Source: Ceratodon purpureus (lineage: Eukaryota > Streptophyta > Bryopsida > Pseudoditrichales > Ditrichaceae). Taken from it: a stretch of 64,000 bases of DNA. The position numbers and the translations under genes were made by a program. The stretch covers positions 13,218,023-13,282,022 of the forward strand of contig CM026433.1 of NCBI GenBank assembly GCA_014871385.1, written 5' to 3'. Below are positions 53,381-64,000 of the stretch, piece by piece. The notes under the pieces are model-generated. The model searched no databases and was not told the origin of the DNA. It saw only the letters and a list, made by a program, of their open reading frames with translations. Each line of letters opens with the position of its first letter. Positions within the stretch are counted from its first letter, which is position 1.

Positions 53381-55428
53381 TTATTTGTTAAAGAGACGAG
53401 GATCGACACGCAGCTCTCCATCCAAAAACATGTCTGGAGAGTCCTTCCACGCAACATAAGTCTCGCTTAATTTTGCGCCGGCAGGAAGGCGCCAGTTAAT
53501 GCATTGTAAGCATAAGGCTAATCCGTAGTTAAGAGTGGTCATGCCGAGGTTGAGTCCAGGGCATCCACGCTTGCCATAACCAAAAGGAATGTAGTGAAAA
53601 TCACTTCCTTGCACCGTGAGGTTCGAGCCGATGAAGCGATCAGGGGAAAATTCCAGGGGTCTCTCCCAGAAGGAAGGATCTCGGCTCAAAGCGTACAGGT
53701 TGATGAGCACGGAGGATTTCGCAGGGATGTGGTATCCAGCAACTTCGCAGGGCTCGAAATTCCCGTGGGGGATGAGGAGCGGGGCTGGTGGGTGGATACG
53801 GAGCGTCTCCTTAACAATGTTCTGGATGAGGGGAAGGTTCGGCATGTCGGATTCTTCGACTAGCCGGTCCCTGCCAACGACTTCATCAAGCTCGTCAAGT
53901 GCTCTTTTGTGGAGAAGTGGTTGCTTTAGAAGCTCTTCTATGGCTTTTCCAAGGCCTCTGGAGATCGAGTCACTTCCAGCTATCAAAAGGGCCTGCCATC
54001 AACACAGTTCGAATCCTTCAAACCGCCACTACATACCATTCAGAAATACAAGAAATTGATGCACTCGTGGGAGACATGTGCTTAAACAAGCAAGGTGAAG
54101 AAAACATACGAAGACAACGGCCATTTGCTGGTCATCATTCAGGCGATCCTCGCCCTCAAGTGATAAGATCTTGCTCATGATGTCTCTTTCGTTTGCGTCA
54201 TTCTCAATCTCCTCCGGCGACCATCTGCTCATTTCCAGTCTTTTCAGCTCAATCAAATCCGTGATACTCTTTCGCAGCTGGACCTCCACATCCCTGAGTT
54301 CGACCTCAATGCCTTGCAGATCGAGCCATCGAATTGATGGTAGGAGGTCACTGATATTGATTTTTGCCACAACCTTGACCGCCTGCACAAGACTTACCTA
54401 TTCTCAAAATGTCCACTGGGAAGAGGGTGACACAAAGAACAAGCATCGTTTCCAAATCAAACGATTCAAGGTACATCTCCTTGTTACAATTCAATTACTA
54501 TCTTTCAGCGGACGTCTTTCGAGCCTTCGAAATGGTTTAGTCACTAACCTTTATGAACGTGAGCGCTAAGGTCTCAATCTCCTTGGGGACGACCTTGCCA
54601 CCACAATGCCTTCCAAAGATCATGCACATGGACAGGTTCAGCCCCAGGGATGATACGGCCATTCTGAAATCGACTCTGTGACTTGCATCCAACTCTTCAC
54701 GTATCCCTTGCAACATTTTCAGCATCTACACTCTCTGCCAGTACAAGAATAAGTCCCTAAACATAAGGAGCTATAGACGAAGAATTATTCACGACCCTGT
54801 ACCTTGAATTTCGCCTTGAATATTCCAAATAAGAGAGATGGTTGCAAGTGTGGTACCCTAAAACTGCATAATACGATTATTTGCCATGGTTTAACCTAAA
54901 GAGATGGTCAATTGTTAAGTCCAGAGAAGCACTAACCTGATCCTTTCGAAGCCCCTTCGACGCAGCAATCTTCTTGGGTGACAACAGCTCCATTACGAAC
55001 ATACGCCGCAGCCGCTGGTACAACGGATTGCTGGCCGGCATTGATATGATCGAGTTTCCTTTAAAAGAGATGTAGTCGCGCACCACGCTCACAGGCCGGT
55101 TTGCAAATTCCTGATCGTGCGTCTTTAGGAACTCCATCGCCATCCGCGCACTCGACACCACCACGTAGGGTCTCGATCCCATCCACAGCAGCATGAGCTC
55201 CCCGTATTTCTCCCCGAGATTTGCAAACATAACCTCTGGAGGTTGCCCTAGCGCCAGAAACGGCAAGCACCCCACCACTGGCCATGCAGGCGGCCCCGGC
55301 GGCAGCTTCAGTCGCCTCTTGGTGATCGTGCCCATCGCCGCCACCGTCATCCCGGTAACAACAATGGTAATTACAAACCATATCCATGACGAGCTTAACT
55401 GCAACTGATCTAGCACTCCCCGGTCCAT
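53381..55428 (-). CDS. Cytochrome P450 (gene B), plant A-type, 4 exons, 517 aa
   Basis: Exons: 55428-54937, 54725-54549, 54382-54110, 53992-53381; all introns phase 0, unlike gene A (phases 1, 2, 0). An N-terminal membrane anchor (about residues 14-35) is followed by LKLPPGPPAWPVVGCLPFL. The I-helix has AGSDS (about 319-323) with an acidic residue and Ser instead of the common D/E-T. It lacks the EWA tripeptide of many A-types (RGLGKAIEELLKQP). The K-helix E-x-x-R is at 376-379 (KETLRIHPPAP). PDRF and the heme loop FGYGKRGCPG, with axial Cys near 458, are intact, so the enzyme should be functional. It belongs to the CYP71 clan; family and substrate are undetermined. The upstream region holds an unusual array of exon-like repeats. 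Confidence 0.9.
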
Positions 55429-55439
55429 CTCCTGGATCG

Positions 55440-57180
55440 TCTAACTCTGTCTCCGAATATCAAAACCTGAATGAAATGTAAGCTGCTTCACTCTGCTGCT
55501 GCATAGAACACAACACTGCATCGAATCGTTTAACGCTTCTTCGCCAGAGACGAGCACCAAAGCAAAATACATGAAGTTAAAGTATGCACTACTCCTTGCA
55601 AGAGTCGAAGCTTCACTGTTATCAGTTCACGAATATAATCGGACGGTTTTTGGAACGGAGGTTTCCAAAGAAAAATTGAAAAATGTTACAAAAGACGTTA
55701 CACGTTTGATCCTGTTTCAAAACATATACGAAACGTAATGTAGCTTTGAAACGATTCAAATACGTTTCAGAACGTGTTTCAATCAGTTTCGAAACGGATT
55801 TCAATACCTCTAAAATCATTTCAATGCATATAGGTTTAAAATGGCATTCTCCTTCCTCTGAAAGGCAAAAATTACAAACTAAATGCAAACCTCACTTTGC
55901 TGCGGCATAGACCATATCACAAAGCAGCTTGCATCAATAATTTAAAAATTCTTCGCTAGAGAACAGCACAAAAGAAAAATCTAAAAGTCCACAGAAATGC
56001 TATCCCTAGGAAGTCTTAAGGAATGCTATCCGTGATGCAAGAGACGAGTCTTCATGTTTCAGTCCTTCACATCAAAATAACATAAAGTCGTCCTCTGAAT
56101 TGCAAAACGTAGAAAACCAAATGCAAACTGTCATTACTTCGCAGCAGTATAGATCATATCACGAACTCTATTTAGCGATACTTGGCCAAACCCTAGCACA
56201 ACGCATGAAGTCATTTACAGATATGCAATCCCTGATGAAGAATAGAATCTTACCATTTTCAGTTCACGAAGTACACTAATTCGAATGCCGTAAGAATGTC
56301 TCTGCGCTTTGGAAGATGCCGATGGAATCTGGCAACTCGTTCTTTGTTGGGAAAGAGTTTCATTAGATTGTCTCCGAAAAGAAAAACCTAGAAACGGATG
56401 CGAACTTATTAAATTTGCGGCATAGAGCATATCACAAAGGCAACTGCGTTATTTCATTTACCGATTCTTCGCCAAAGACTCTCACAGCAAAACATATACT
56501 CACATTGAAAAGGATCGACAATCTATATTGCGAGGGACGAATCTTTACTGTTTCTGATTCACTGTTTCTGATTCGCGAAGCACAGTTGACTAATTCAAAA
56601 TGGCATAAAAACTCCGAAATGCAAAACCTAGGAACTATATGTAAACTTCTTCACTCCGATGCAGCATAGATCATATCACGAAACCGTCTATCAAGAGCTC
56701 TTTCCACCGATTCATCGACAAAAGAATAGCACCTAATCAAAGTACACAGAACAATTCAAAGAAATCCAATCCACGACGTGAGAGAGAAATCTTACCGTAT
56801 CATTTCACGAAGCGCACTGATTCAAATGCCAGTACTCCTTCGCACTCCCAAACCTGGCAACGAAAGCAAGAAAATACAATCAACAAGAGACTACTTCCCG
56901 AACGTCCTACTCCACATCCGAAAACGCATAAGAAGTCATTTCTAAGACTGAAATCCATGGTGTTGGAGAAAATTCTTACCGGTTTCAGGCCACGAAGCGC
57001 ACTGATTCAAATGCCGTATACGAGCACCGTATTCGTCCTTCGCCAGAAGCACGTAAACTCCATCTCCGAAACCTCGAAACCCCAAACCTGTTCGACGCAC
57101 AGTAACTTCGACCACTTCACAAGGCTCTCTAGACTCAGCTCTTTCAAGCGAAAAATAATACTACAGTAAATCGCACATGT
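55440..57180 (-). repeat. Tandem array of about six exon-like leader repeats upstream of P450 gene B
   Basis: Units of roughly 200-300 bp recur. On the minus strand each reads approximately: AGGTTTT..TTTCGGAG, then GGCATTTGAATCAGTGCGC, TTCGTGAA..TGAAAC, then GTAAGATT, followed by a spacer with TGATATG(A/G)TCTATGC and GAAGAA/GAAGTTTGCAT. Conserved blocks on the plus strand lie near 55628, 56265, 56570, 56810 and 56990. A splice donor (G|GTAAGA) is intact near 56255, 56795 and 56980 and weakened near 55600 and 56548. The unit nearest the gene provides an acceptor (TTCATTCAG, about 55467) ahead of the 55428 ATG. The simplest reading is repeated duplication of a 5' UTR exon with its flanking intron. 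Confidence 0.65.
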
Positions 57181-58952
57181 CCAGGAATGCAATTAGTGTG
57201 CAGGAAAGATGATCTTCGGCACACATGAAGTATATGGTCAAGACACCTAAAACCAATCATTTAAGAGATTATGCATGCAATATGGAGCTGGATTGTTGCA
57301 AAGTAATTTTTCCTCCGCAGAGAAATAGGGTTCTTGAGGTTTGGAAATTTTTTCAAATTTTTTTATCGAGTGTGCAAATAACTGTGAATTTTTGAACCAA
57401 AAAGTGTTCAAAAACTAGAAACCAACCAGTAGGCTCACATGAAACCGACCACCATGACACCAAAACTTGATCACTCTACTACCACCAAAATATTCCCATA
57501 TGATTCCCTTTCTACCAATCATGCTTCATACTTTCTTCTAGATCTCCCAAGATTTTAAATCTGAAAACTTGTCGGAATTGGAGAAGTCTAGTGATCGGTT
57601 TTGGGGACCCGGTCGGCTATGGGTGTCTCGACCTTACTGGTTGTAGAGGAGTGTCTACTCTCGAAAGGGGAGTAGATCTATACTTCCATACCTTTGTCGT
57701 GTGGGCATTGGATTGGGTGTGGATCGAACAGACAATTAATTCACGTCGCTCTCCTTCAGAGACCAAATTTTTTTTCAATGGAAAGGACAATGGTATAGTT
57801 GTTATTAGATCTCGTTTAGTTGCTAGAATTTGTTGTGTAAATTGTTCTTTGATGGAAAGGACGATGGTATAGTTGTTATTAGATCTAGTTTAATTGCCGT
57901 TGAAGGTTTCAGATCTGTTTCCAAATTTTGTGTCTAGGATTCGATTTTTTACAACTTTGTCTCAATAATTGTTTGGCAAAGATATCATGATTTTTCCCTC
58001 TGTTCTCTTATCTTAAATAGTTATAAAAAGTCTAAGTAGCTGTGGGTATTAAAAATCAGTTTAAAAAAGAAAAAGGTGGCTAATTTTTTTCGTGTTTTTA
58101 GCAAAGTCTCGCATTAAAAAGCAATCAAAGTTGGTAACATCATGAAGTAAGAAACAACCAAGCTCATCTACACTTTATAAAGACTATAGTTGAGGAGTAT
58201 TTATAGTAGTTTACAATGATCAAATGAGAGGGTGTTGAATCTAATTTGACAACTCTAAATCAAATTTTAGGTCTACAAATCTACTTTTGGTTGTAAGATT
58301 TTTAAATTTTTTTTAAAAATTTCTACTAATATTTCTAATTTCAATCAATTAATTATATGAAAAAGAGATGGGCATGAATGAGTGGAATGACAAAAACATA
58401 TTATATAATTAATATTAATTATAAGTTTTTTTTGTTTTTTTGGTTTTTTTTCATAAGATTTTGTAATGTTATCTAGATGATAGGATGTTGCCTCTATATG
58501 TGAAATTCAACATATTTAGAGAATTTTAGATCTTATTTGATACTACAGCGATATGAAAATTTGCTTACGTGCTTCTGTCTTTTCATAAAAAAAATTAATC
58601 CAAAGCAGCAGAGGGAGCCCTCCATTTATGACTCCGTTGAAAAGAAAATATTCCTAAACAGAGTTTGAATTTTTTGCACCAAATCTAAGCAGATACATGT
58701 GGCCATGAAAGTCAAGCAGTTTCACGCAAGTGAACGAGTAAGCCATGATTCCATACAAAAGAATAAAAGCACTACACTTCAACAACGATTCGTCTGTACC
58801 AGCAACTCCTCCATCATAAATTTCACAAAACAACAGTTTCAAAAGATGGGATGCCATCCCCGGATAAAAGAATGTCACAAAGGAGAAAGAGCATAAAACT
58901 TAGTGGATACAAGAGGTGCAAGAAGCTACAAGTCTTCCACAGGGGAGTCAAA
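57181..58952. other. Intergenic DNA with a 74-bp tandem duplication
   Basis: A block starting ATGGAAAGGACAATGGTATA at about 57778 is repeated from 57852 (ATGGAAAGGACGATGGTATA), followed in both by GTTGTTATTAGATCT. Otherwise AT-rich; no supported gene. Confidence 0.5.
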
Positions 58953-59147
58953 TCAGTGAGCTCCCTTTCCTAGGAGATCTTTGATTCTCGTTCCTTCATC
59001 TGCCAAGGTGGAAGGATGGGTGTTGAATAAGTGTTCTCCAGAATCAGATAATATCTGCTGATGGCGTGATCTGAATTGATATGATGAGAAGAATGTTCCA
59101 CTGTGTAAGTGAGCTGCTGACTCCCTTGCAGCTTCTTGGTTCAATTT
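58953..59147 (-). CDS. Possible C-terminal coding exon of an unidentified protein
   Basis: On the minus strand an acceptor-like TGGTTTTAG is followed by about 64 codons ending in a stop at 58953. They include KLNQEAARESAAHLHSGTFF, QFRSRHQQILSDSGEHLF and STLADEGTRIKDLLGKGAH. Composition is protein-like (amphipathic, few rare residues), unlike the surrounding frames. No domain is recognised. No preceding exon could be joined in 59150-60280, so it may instead be chance or an isolated relic. Low confidence. Confidence 0.3.
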   Translation of the reverse strand, partial: KLNQEAARESAAHLHSGTFFSSYQFRSRHQQILSDSGEHLFNTHPSTLADEGTRIKDLLGKGAH

Positions 59148-60283
59148 CCTAAAACCATGTGCAACAGCACATCACTTGTGAACAGATTCTACTAAACAGT
59201 AGCTCTCCCAGCAAGAACAATGGTAACTTGTACCAAAGTGGTGTTACTCCAAGCCAATTCCAATATATGATGAGTATACATGATATCATGGTGTGTGTGA
59301 ACATGGATAGTCAGGGCTGCTATAGCTCACATGTGGAAGTGGGACACTGGAAAAAGCTGACCCAGCCAGAGAGCAGACTAGGTGTCATCACTCGTCGTGA
59401 ACATCTATTGTCTAGGGACCACATGCAGTCAGAAGGACTTGAAAGAGTGAGCCAGAGAAGAAGGGGTGTTCAGAGCCCCACCTCAGCACTGACCCGTCCG
59501 GGGTGGGGCTCAAGAATGAGCTACAGAAAATGAGACCCTCTGTGTGAATGAGACTTAAAAGTGTAAGAAAAATCCAACTAGGATCAATCCTTCCTGTTGG
59601 ATGATTTGTCCAACAGGCAAAATTTGGTTTCATTTTAAATTGTGACCAATGTATCAAAAAGAAAAAGAAAAAAAGGAAAAACTTATGAAATCCTTCAGAG
59701 GCTTGAGTGAAAAAACCGCTCTGGAAGGAAAACCACACAAACGTGGTATTCAAGTGTACTTGTGAGCTTTTTTCTGTTCTCCATTAGTAAACCAAAGACT
59801 TGCCATTGCGGTTTGGCAAGTGAGGCAAAAATTAAGGAGCTACTACTGCTGCATCTTCTATAGTACACATTTGGTAGTTATCAGATCAAGATATTTTTGT
59901 CTCCCTTTCAGTCACATGCCGTTCGAATGTTTTTCAGAACTGTCCCAGTTCTTACTTCGCAGCATGGTCTATGCTCAGCAACCCTTCAGAGGACTGCCTG
60001 GTCGTCTGAACTTTACTTCGCAGCTTCCAGACTTGGAGATTCTTCCTGAACTATTCGTCCCTCAGCACAGTGTTCGAACTTGAAATCGCTGGATATCATA
60101 TTCACAGGCGCACTAAGTATGTACGAGAAATGTTTAAAAGGGGAGCTTCGGTCAACCGGAAGTTCTTTCGGATGTCTTATGTCTGATGCAGGCTCTTGGG
60201 ACTTGAGAGAACTTGGATTCTAAGTCCCAGTCCAGCATCTGACCTAAAATGTAGTGTAAGGAGAGACTGCTTGATTATTCAAC
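59148..60283. other. Region with two perfect hairpins, possible 3' flank of the response regulator
   Basis: Inverted repeats: GAGCCCCACC (59473-59482) with GGTGGGGCTC (59502-59511), and CCTGTTGGA (59593-59601) with TCCAACAGG (59609-59617). The part close to 60284 is probably the 3' UTR of the response regulator. No further gene is recognised. Confidence 0.45.
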
Positions 60284-61788
60284 TCAGGCAACAGCTACTC
60301 CGTTACATCTTGTTCTTCTAACAGGGCTGGTTGCTTGCAAACCTTCGGGAGCTTTTCTCTTAGCACAAATTGACGAATTCGAATTTTCACTAGAATCAGA
60401 AGAGACGGCAGAGGATCTAATGTGACCCTGCAGCCGCTTGACATCTGCCATCTGTACAGGTTTGATGAGGAATTCTTTAGCACCCTCCGCAAGGCATCTG
60501 CACAACAAACATCAATAAGCTGAGTACAAATTAATGAAACAGATATATATGCCAAATGTCAACCCATTTATGCTTCTGAAGGAGCAAATGAGCCAAAGAA
60601 TCTACAGAAGACCTACAGTCAACACATATGTAGAAATTCAACATACCTTTTGATGCGGTTGCTATCATTCTCCGAAGACATCACAATTACTGGTACCTCC
60701 TTGAAAGCAGAAGATTCAGCCTGGAGCACAAACCACAAAACTCACAGATCAGTCAACCGGGTCAATTGTCAACGGGGAAGCACAAATAATAAGAGAAATG
60801 TATCAGGAGACAGTCTTTTCAAAATGGCCAACTCCAAAAGCACATCACCGGCATCCGACATACAAAAAACGGCAGAGATCAGTACCTTCACAATCTTGAG
60901 GAAGTCGTAGCCAGTCATACCCGGCATGCAATAATCCGTCATGATTAAATTCACGGATACTCTCTGCAATTCACGTATCAAATATAATCAGTAATAGTAG
61001 ATACGAAACCTCCAGAACAGAATTGCAGAATCTGCGGCACCACATCAACGACCATCTCATACTACTTAGTAGTCGGGTAGCAGGCATGAAAAGACCAAAG
61101 AGCACATCTTACGTTAGGCTTCGCTGGTAGTGAGCAACTTTCGGAAAGACCCAAATACTCCAGCGCCCTCAAAGCACTATTCACAGTCGTCACTGCAAGC
61201 CAGAGAAGATCTTGTGAGCAAGTGATCAAGCCAAAAGAAATGAAAACTCCGTAACAATGAAATCTATGTTCATCATCAGCAAAAATGATCCAACAGAAAG
61301 AAGATCAACCAAAGATCCATACCTTTGTAAGAGGAAGTCTTCAGAAGTCTTTCAATGACTTTTTGGTCAACCATACTATCGTCCACAGCGAGAACATGAT
61401 AGTCGGAATTGCTTATGCTGGGAACCGATGTTGCTGAAGTTTCGTCAGACTCAGGACCTTCCGATCTTGATTCTTCTGAACAGGAATTCTCACAGGATGA
61501 GAGTTGATCACCATTTGCTTCCACTTTCCGATCACCCGAGCAAATACGCTGCAGCAATCTTCTGGACTTGTAAACGCATTTGGCTGGCAACTTAGCACGT
61601 TCAGCGGGCACTAGAAGCTTCCAAGGCTTCAGATCATTATATGCGGAATGCATACCAGCCTCCACTTTCCCTTCAAAGTTGCTCACGCTCTGCACCATGG
61701 CCTCCATCACACAAGATTCAACACTCGAAAGGCGACCTGAAGTTAAACAAGCTTTATCTTCGCTATTGGTGGCAATATCCGCAGCCAT
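60284..61788 (-). CDS. Type-A response regulator with long N-terminal extension, 5 exons, 303 aa
   Basis: Exons: 61788-61323, 61192-61113, 60963-60886, 60720-60647, 60497-60284; phases close. The receiver spans about 130-255: [19 protein letters not shown] with the acidic pair at 136-137, [20 protein letters not shown] with phospho-acceptor Asp 192, PVIVMSSEN, and FLIKP with Lys 245. No DNA-binding Myb-like domain follows, only a ~50-residue Ser-rich tail. That is the plant type-A (ARR-A) design, which damps cytokinin and other His-Asp phosphorelay signals. Unusually, about 130 residues precede the receiver, Ser/Glu-rich near 97-125. The ATG at 61788 is the first in the open frame; the frame continues upstream to an acceptor-like CTCAG near 61890, so a further upstream exon is possible. 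Confidence 0.9.
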
Positions 61789-63100
61789 GCATACTGTGAT
61801 CGACTCGAAATGTGATTCTGGTTCTGATGTGTGAACCGAAGCTTCGATATTATCTTCAACAAGGTCAACGAGTAGTTGTCTGCTCTGAGCCAGGTTTTAA
61901 GAAAAGCAAGTCTATCGGCAGGATCGATGATTTGTAACTGCCCCCGATCTGCAGACATAGACGATCTGTTAGAAAATGCGCCATGTGATTTCACTGAGGA
62001 TGATACACGCTGCCTACTGCACGCAATCTCCAACAGACCTGAAACAAGGTCATGAAGACATCCCGTAGGAAAACATTGAGCTATTCAAGATGGGGACGTA
62101 ACGTCGCCCAACGTCGACATCGGAAGTTTCCATCCAGCTACATGTCGGAAAAAGCGTTTCTTACTGCTGATTGTTTGTTAAAAAAATATAGTGTAAACTA
62201 TGGAACATGACAATACTCCAACGGCACGAGCTCCCAGGCAACCACAGCCCGAGCACCTCGAAATTCAACTAACGGAGAAAAATGCTGTCACTGGTGTCAG
62301 TACACGCGCAGACCTACAAAAGAGTCTTCAATAAGGAGGTTCCGTAACGAAACCGGATCGAGAATCCTTTATAAAGGAGAGGTTTAGATAAATGTTATCC
62401 AGACCAACCACAAAATACTCAATCCACTGCTTGGAGAGTCCATTGCTACAAGCCATATATCGCAAACTCGTCGTACACGCTTCACACTAATTGACTTATG
62501 ACATAATTTTCTGAAGGTTTAGGCCAGTAACTGCATCTTGAGCAACTTCATATATGTAGGATAGCAAATGGCTTCCTTACACTCTCATCCTAATTCTCAC
62601 TCCCGAAGGCAAGTGCCGACACGATAGGCAGCACAGAAGGGAAGCTGCATAAACTCGCCATTTCCACACCAAAGACAGGCCAACAATGCAGTACTGTCAC
62701 TCACAAAAGGACGTATCAGTGACCTCTCACAGGAAAAGCGAGGCTTAAGGTAATACTTACAAGAAACACGCGTACTCCTTTAAAAGCCCTCTCCTGTACT
62801 TCGAGCTCTTCAGACACGTAAAGCTCCACCGAAAACGTTAATGACGCCTCCTCCCGCCTCACAGAGCCACACCAAGCTACTTCCAAATTTGCGCAACTCA
62901 AGTACGGCACCAATTCTCGCACAGCACCCCTAAACTCCCCTCCCTCTCTCACGCAAAATAACTCACGCTTCCACAGTAGCTGTTCCCCCCTATCACTACA
63001 CCTCACAAACTCCAAGCATTTCCTCCAACTAAAACAATCAAACGAAACACGAACACCTCTCCACCCGGCACTTTCCACCTCGGCTCGTCGCAGCAAAGAC
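61789..63100 (-). promoter_or_regulatory. Leader and upstream region of the response regulator
   Basis: Mixed composition. Acceptor-like and donor-like motifs on the minus strand (for example CTCAG near 61890) suggest one or more leader introns. The frames at 61743-62033 and 62716-63096 (minus) have no recognisable motif. The exact transcription start is not visible. Confidence 0.35.
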
Positions 63101-64000
63101 TAACACACACCACTACACGCTCCTTAAGATCCAAAAGCCTGCAATTCTCTTCACCACTACACTGCACGCTGCACCTCCCGCCTCCACTACACTCCGCGCT
63201 ATCTCAAACAAAACCTTGTCACAGCGCAGCCTCCACCTCCACCTTAACCTCTAGCAACCACACCGCACGCGCCTGCAACAACACGTGCGAGCGCCTCACA
63301 CACTTATCTCCACCTCCTCCTCCTCCGCGATTGCGCTCTCAACACACACACCTAATCCGCAAACCTGAACCTCAACCTGCACCTCTAGGCAACTGGAATG
63401 CTCCCCGCTGCACGTGAAAACCTCCTCCTCAAACAAACTCCACCTCCTATGATCCTGAACCGCGAGCGCACGCGCTTAGACTCGTGAGCACTCCCCGCAC
63501 ATGCAGACACACACACGGCGCTGGAGTTGGTGCTGATGCTAGTTCGCCGTCGTCGACGTCGTGGATGCGGAGATACAAGTTCTACAGTGCGGGGTGCGTT
63601 TATGAGAATAATAAAGCATAGAACGTGTTCCCGAGCAGGTAACGGTAAGAGGCGGAGGAGGGCGAGGGAGGACAAAAGGGGGCGATGGCGTTGGCGATGG
63701 GGTGTGACTGTGCGAGGCGGAGGAGTTGTTTGCGAGTGCCGCAGACGCGACAAGGGCCGCGCGCTACGCGACACCCGGGCGCCGGGTACGCGACAAGGCG
63801 GGGCCCCGATATCCCGCGCTCAATCCCACTGTTTCACTCGCTCCGCGACAAAACTCCCCGGAGCCCCTCGACGCTCGAGGCCAGCGGGCGAGCGCGCGGG
63901 AGGGACGGGCCTCCCCGGATCCGGGTCTCATCCCGGCCGCTTCTCATCCCCCCGCGTATCGACCCCGGATGGACGCCTTCTGTCCGTCCCTCGCCCCCTA
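63101..64000. other. GC-rich terminal region, CpG-dense
   Basis: From about 63100 the sequence is C-rich on the plus strand with CACC/CTCC runs. From about 63740 it becomes extremely GC- and CpG-rich, with CCCGGGCGCCGGGTACGCG and palindromes such as GGGGCCCC, and continues to the window edge. It may be a CpG-rich promoter, the edge of a GC-rich repeat, or a ribosomal spacer-like sequence. No coding frame is supported. Confidence 0.4.

Overview
The window is nuclear DNA from a land plant, most likely a bryophyte and probably a moss. Introns are short (about 90-1000 bp) and intergenic DNA is very AT-rich. The thiazole synthase gene (THI4/THI1) carries a TPP riboswitch in its 3' UTR, and the histidine kinase has a MASE1 sensor of a kind not seen in the familiar flowering-plant kinases. 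The species is an inference; no organelle, bacterial or viral backbone is seen.

Layout. 1-5.2 kb: gene-poor, with a truncated piggyBac-like element end, a degenerate ~117-bp tandem repeat and two MITEs. 5.3-10.5 kb (-): a 12-exon CNNM/DUF21-CBS membrane protein (507 aa). 14.45-15.5 kb (+): an intronless GDP-fucose transporter (GFT1/GONST4). 18.25-18.64 kb (-): a small CYSTM-like protein. 21.8-27.8 kb (-): a 12-exon MASE1 hybrid histidine kinase (1160 aa). 28-36 kb: AT-rich DNA with a transposon cluster, including a TTAA-flanked element nested in a MITE. 36.4-39.2 kb (-): a cytochrome P450. 43.5-44.65 kb (-): SAR1, the COPII GTPase. 45-50 kb: AT-rich and gene-free. 50.36-51.55 kb (+): THI4/THI1, followed by the riboswitch at about 51.81-51.89 kb. 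53.4-55.4 kb (-): a second P450, with an array of repeated exon-like leader units upstream (55.4-57.2 kb). 60.3-61.8 kb (-): a type-A response regulator. 63.1-64 kb: GC-rich DNA.

How the genes relate. These are mostly independent housekeeping or metabolic genes. GFT1 (Golgi GDP-fucose import) and SAR1 (ER-to-Golgi budding) both serve the secretory pathway. The hybrid kinase and the type-A response regulator belong to the same His-to-Asp phosphorelay class, but nothing in the sequence shows that they are partners. Exon coordinates were derived by hand from splice motifs, reading-frame phase and family alignment from memory. In every multi-exon gene reported the phases close and the total length is a multiple of three.
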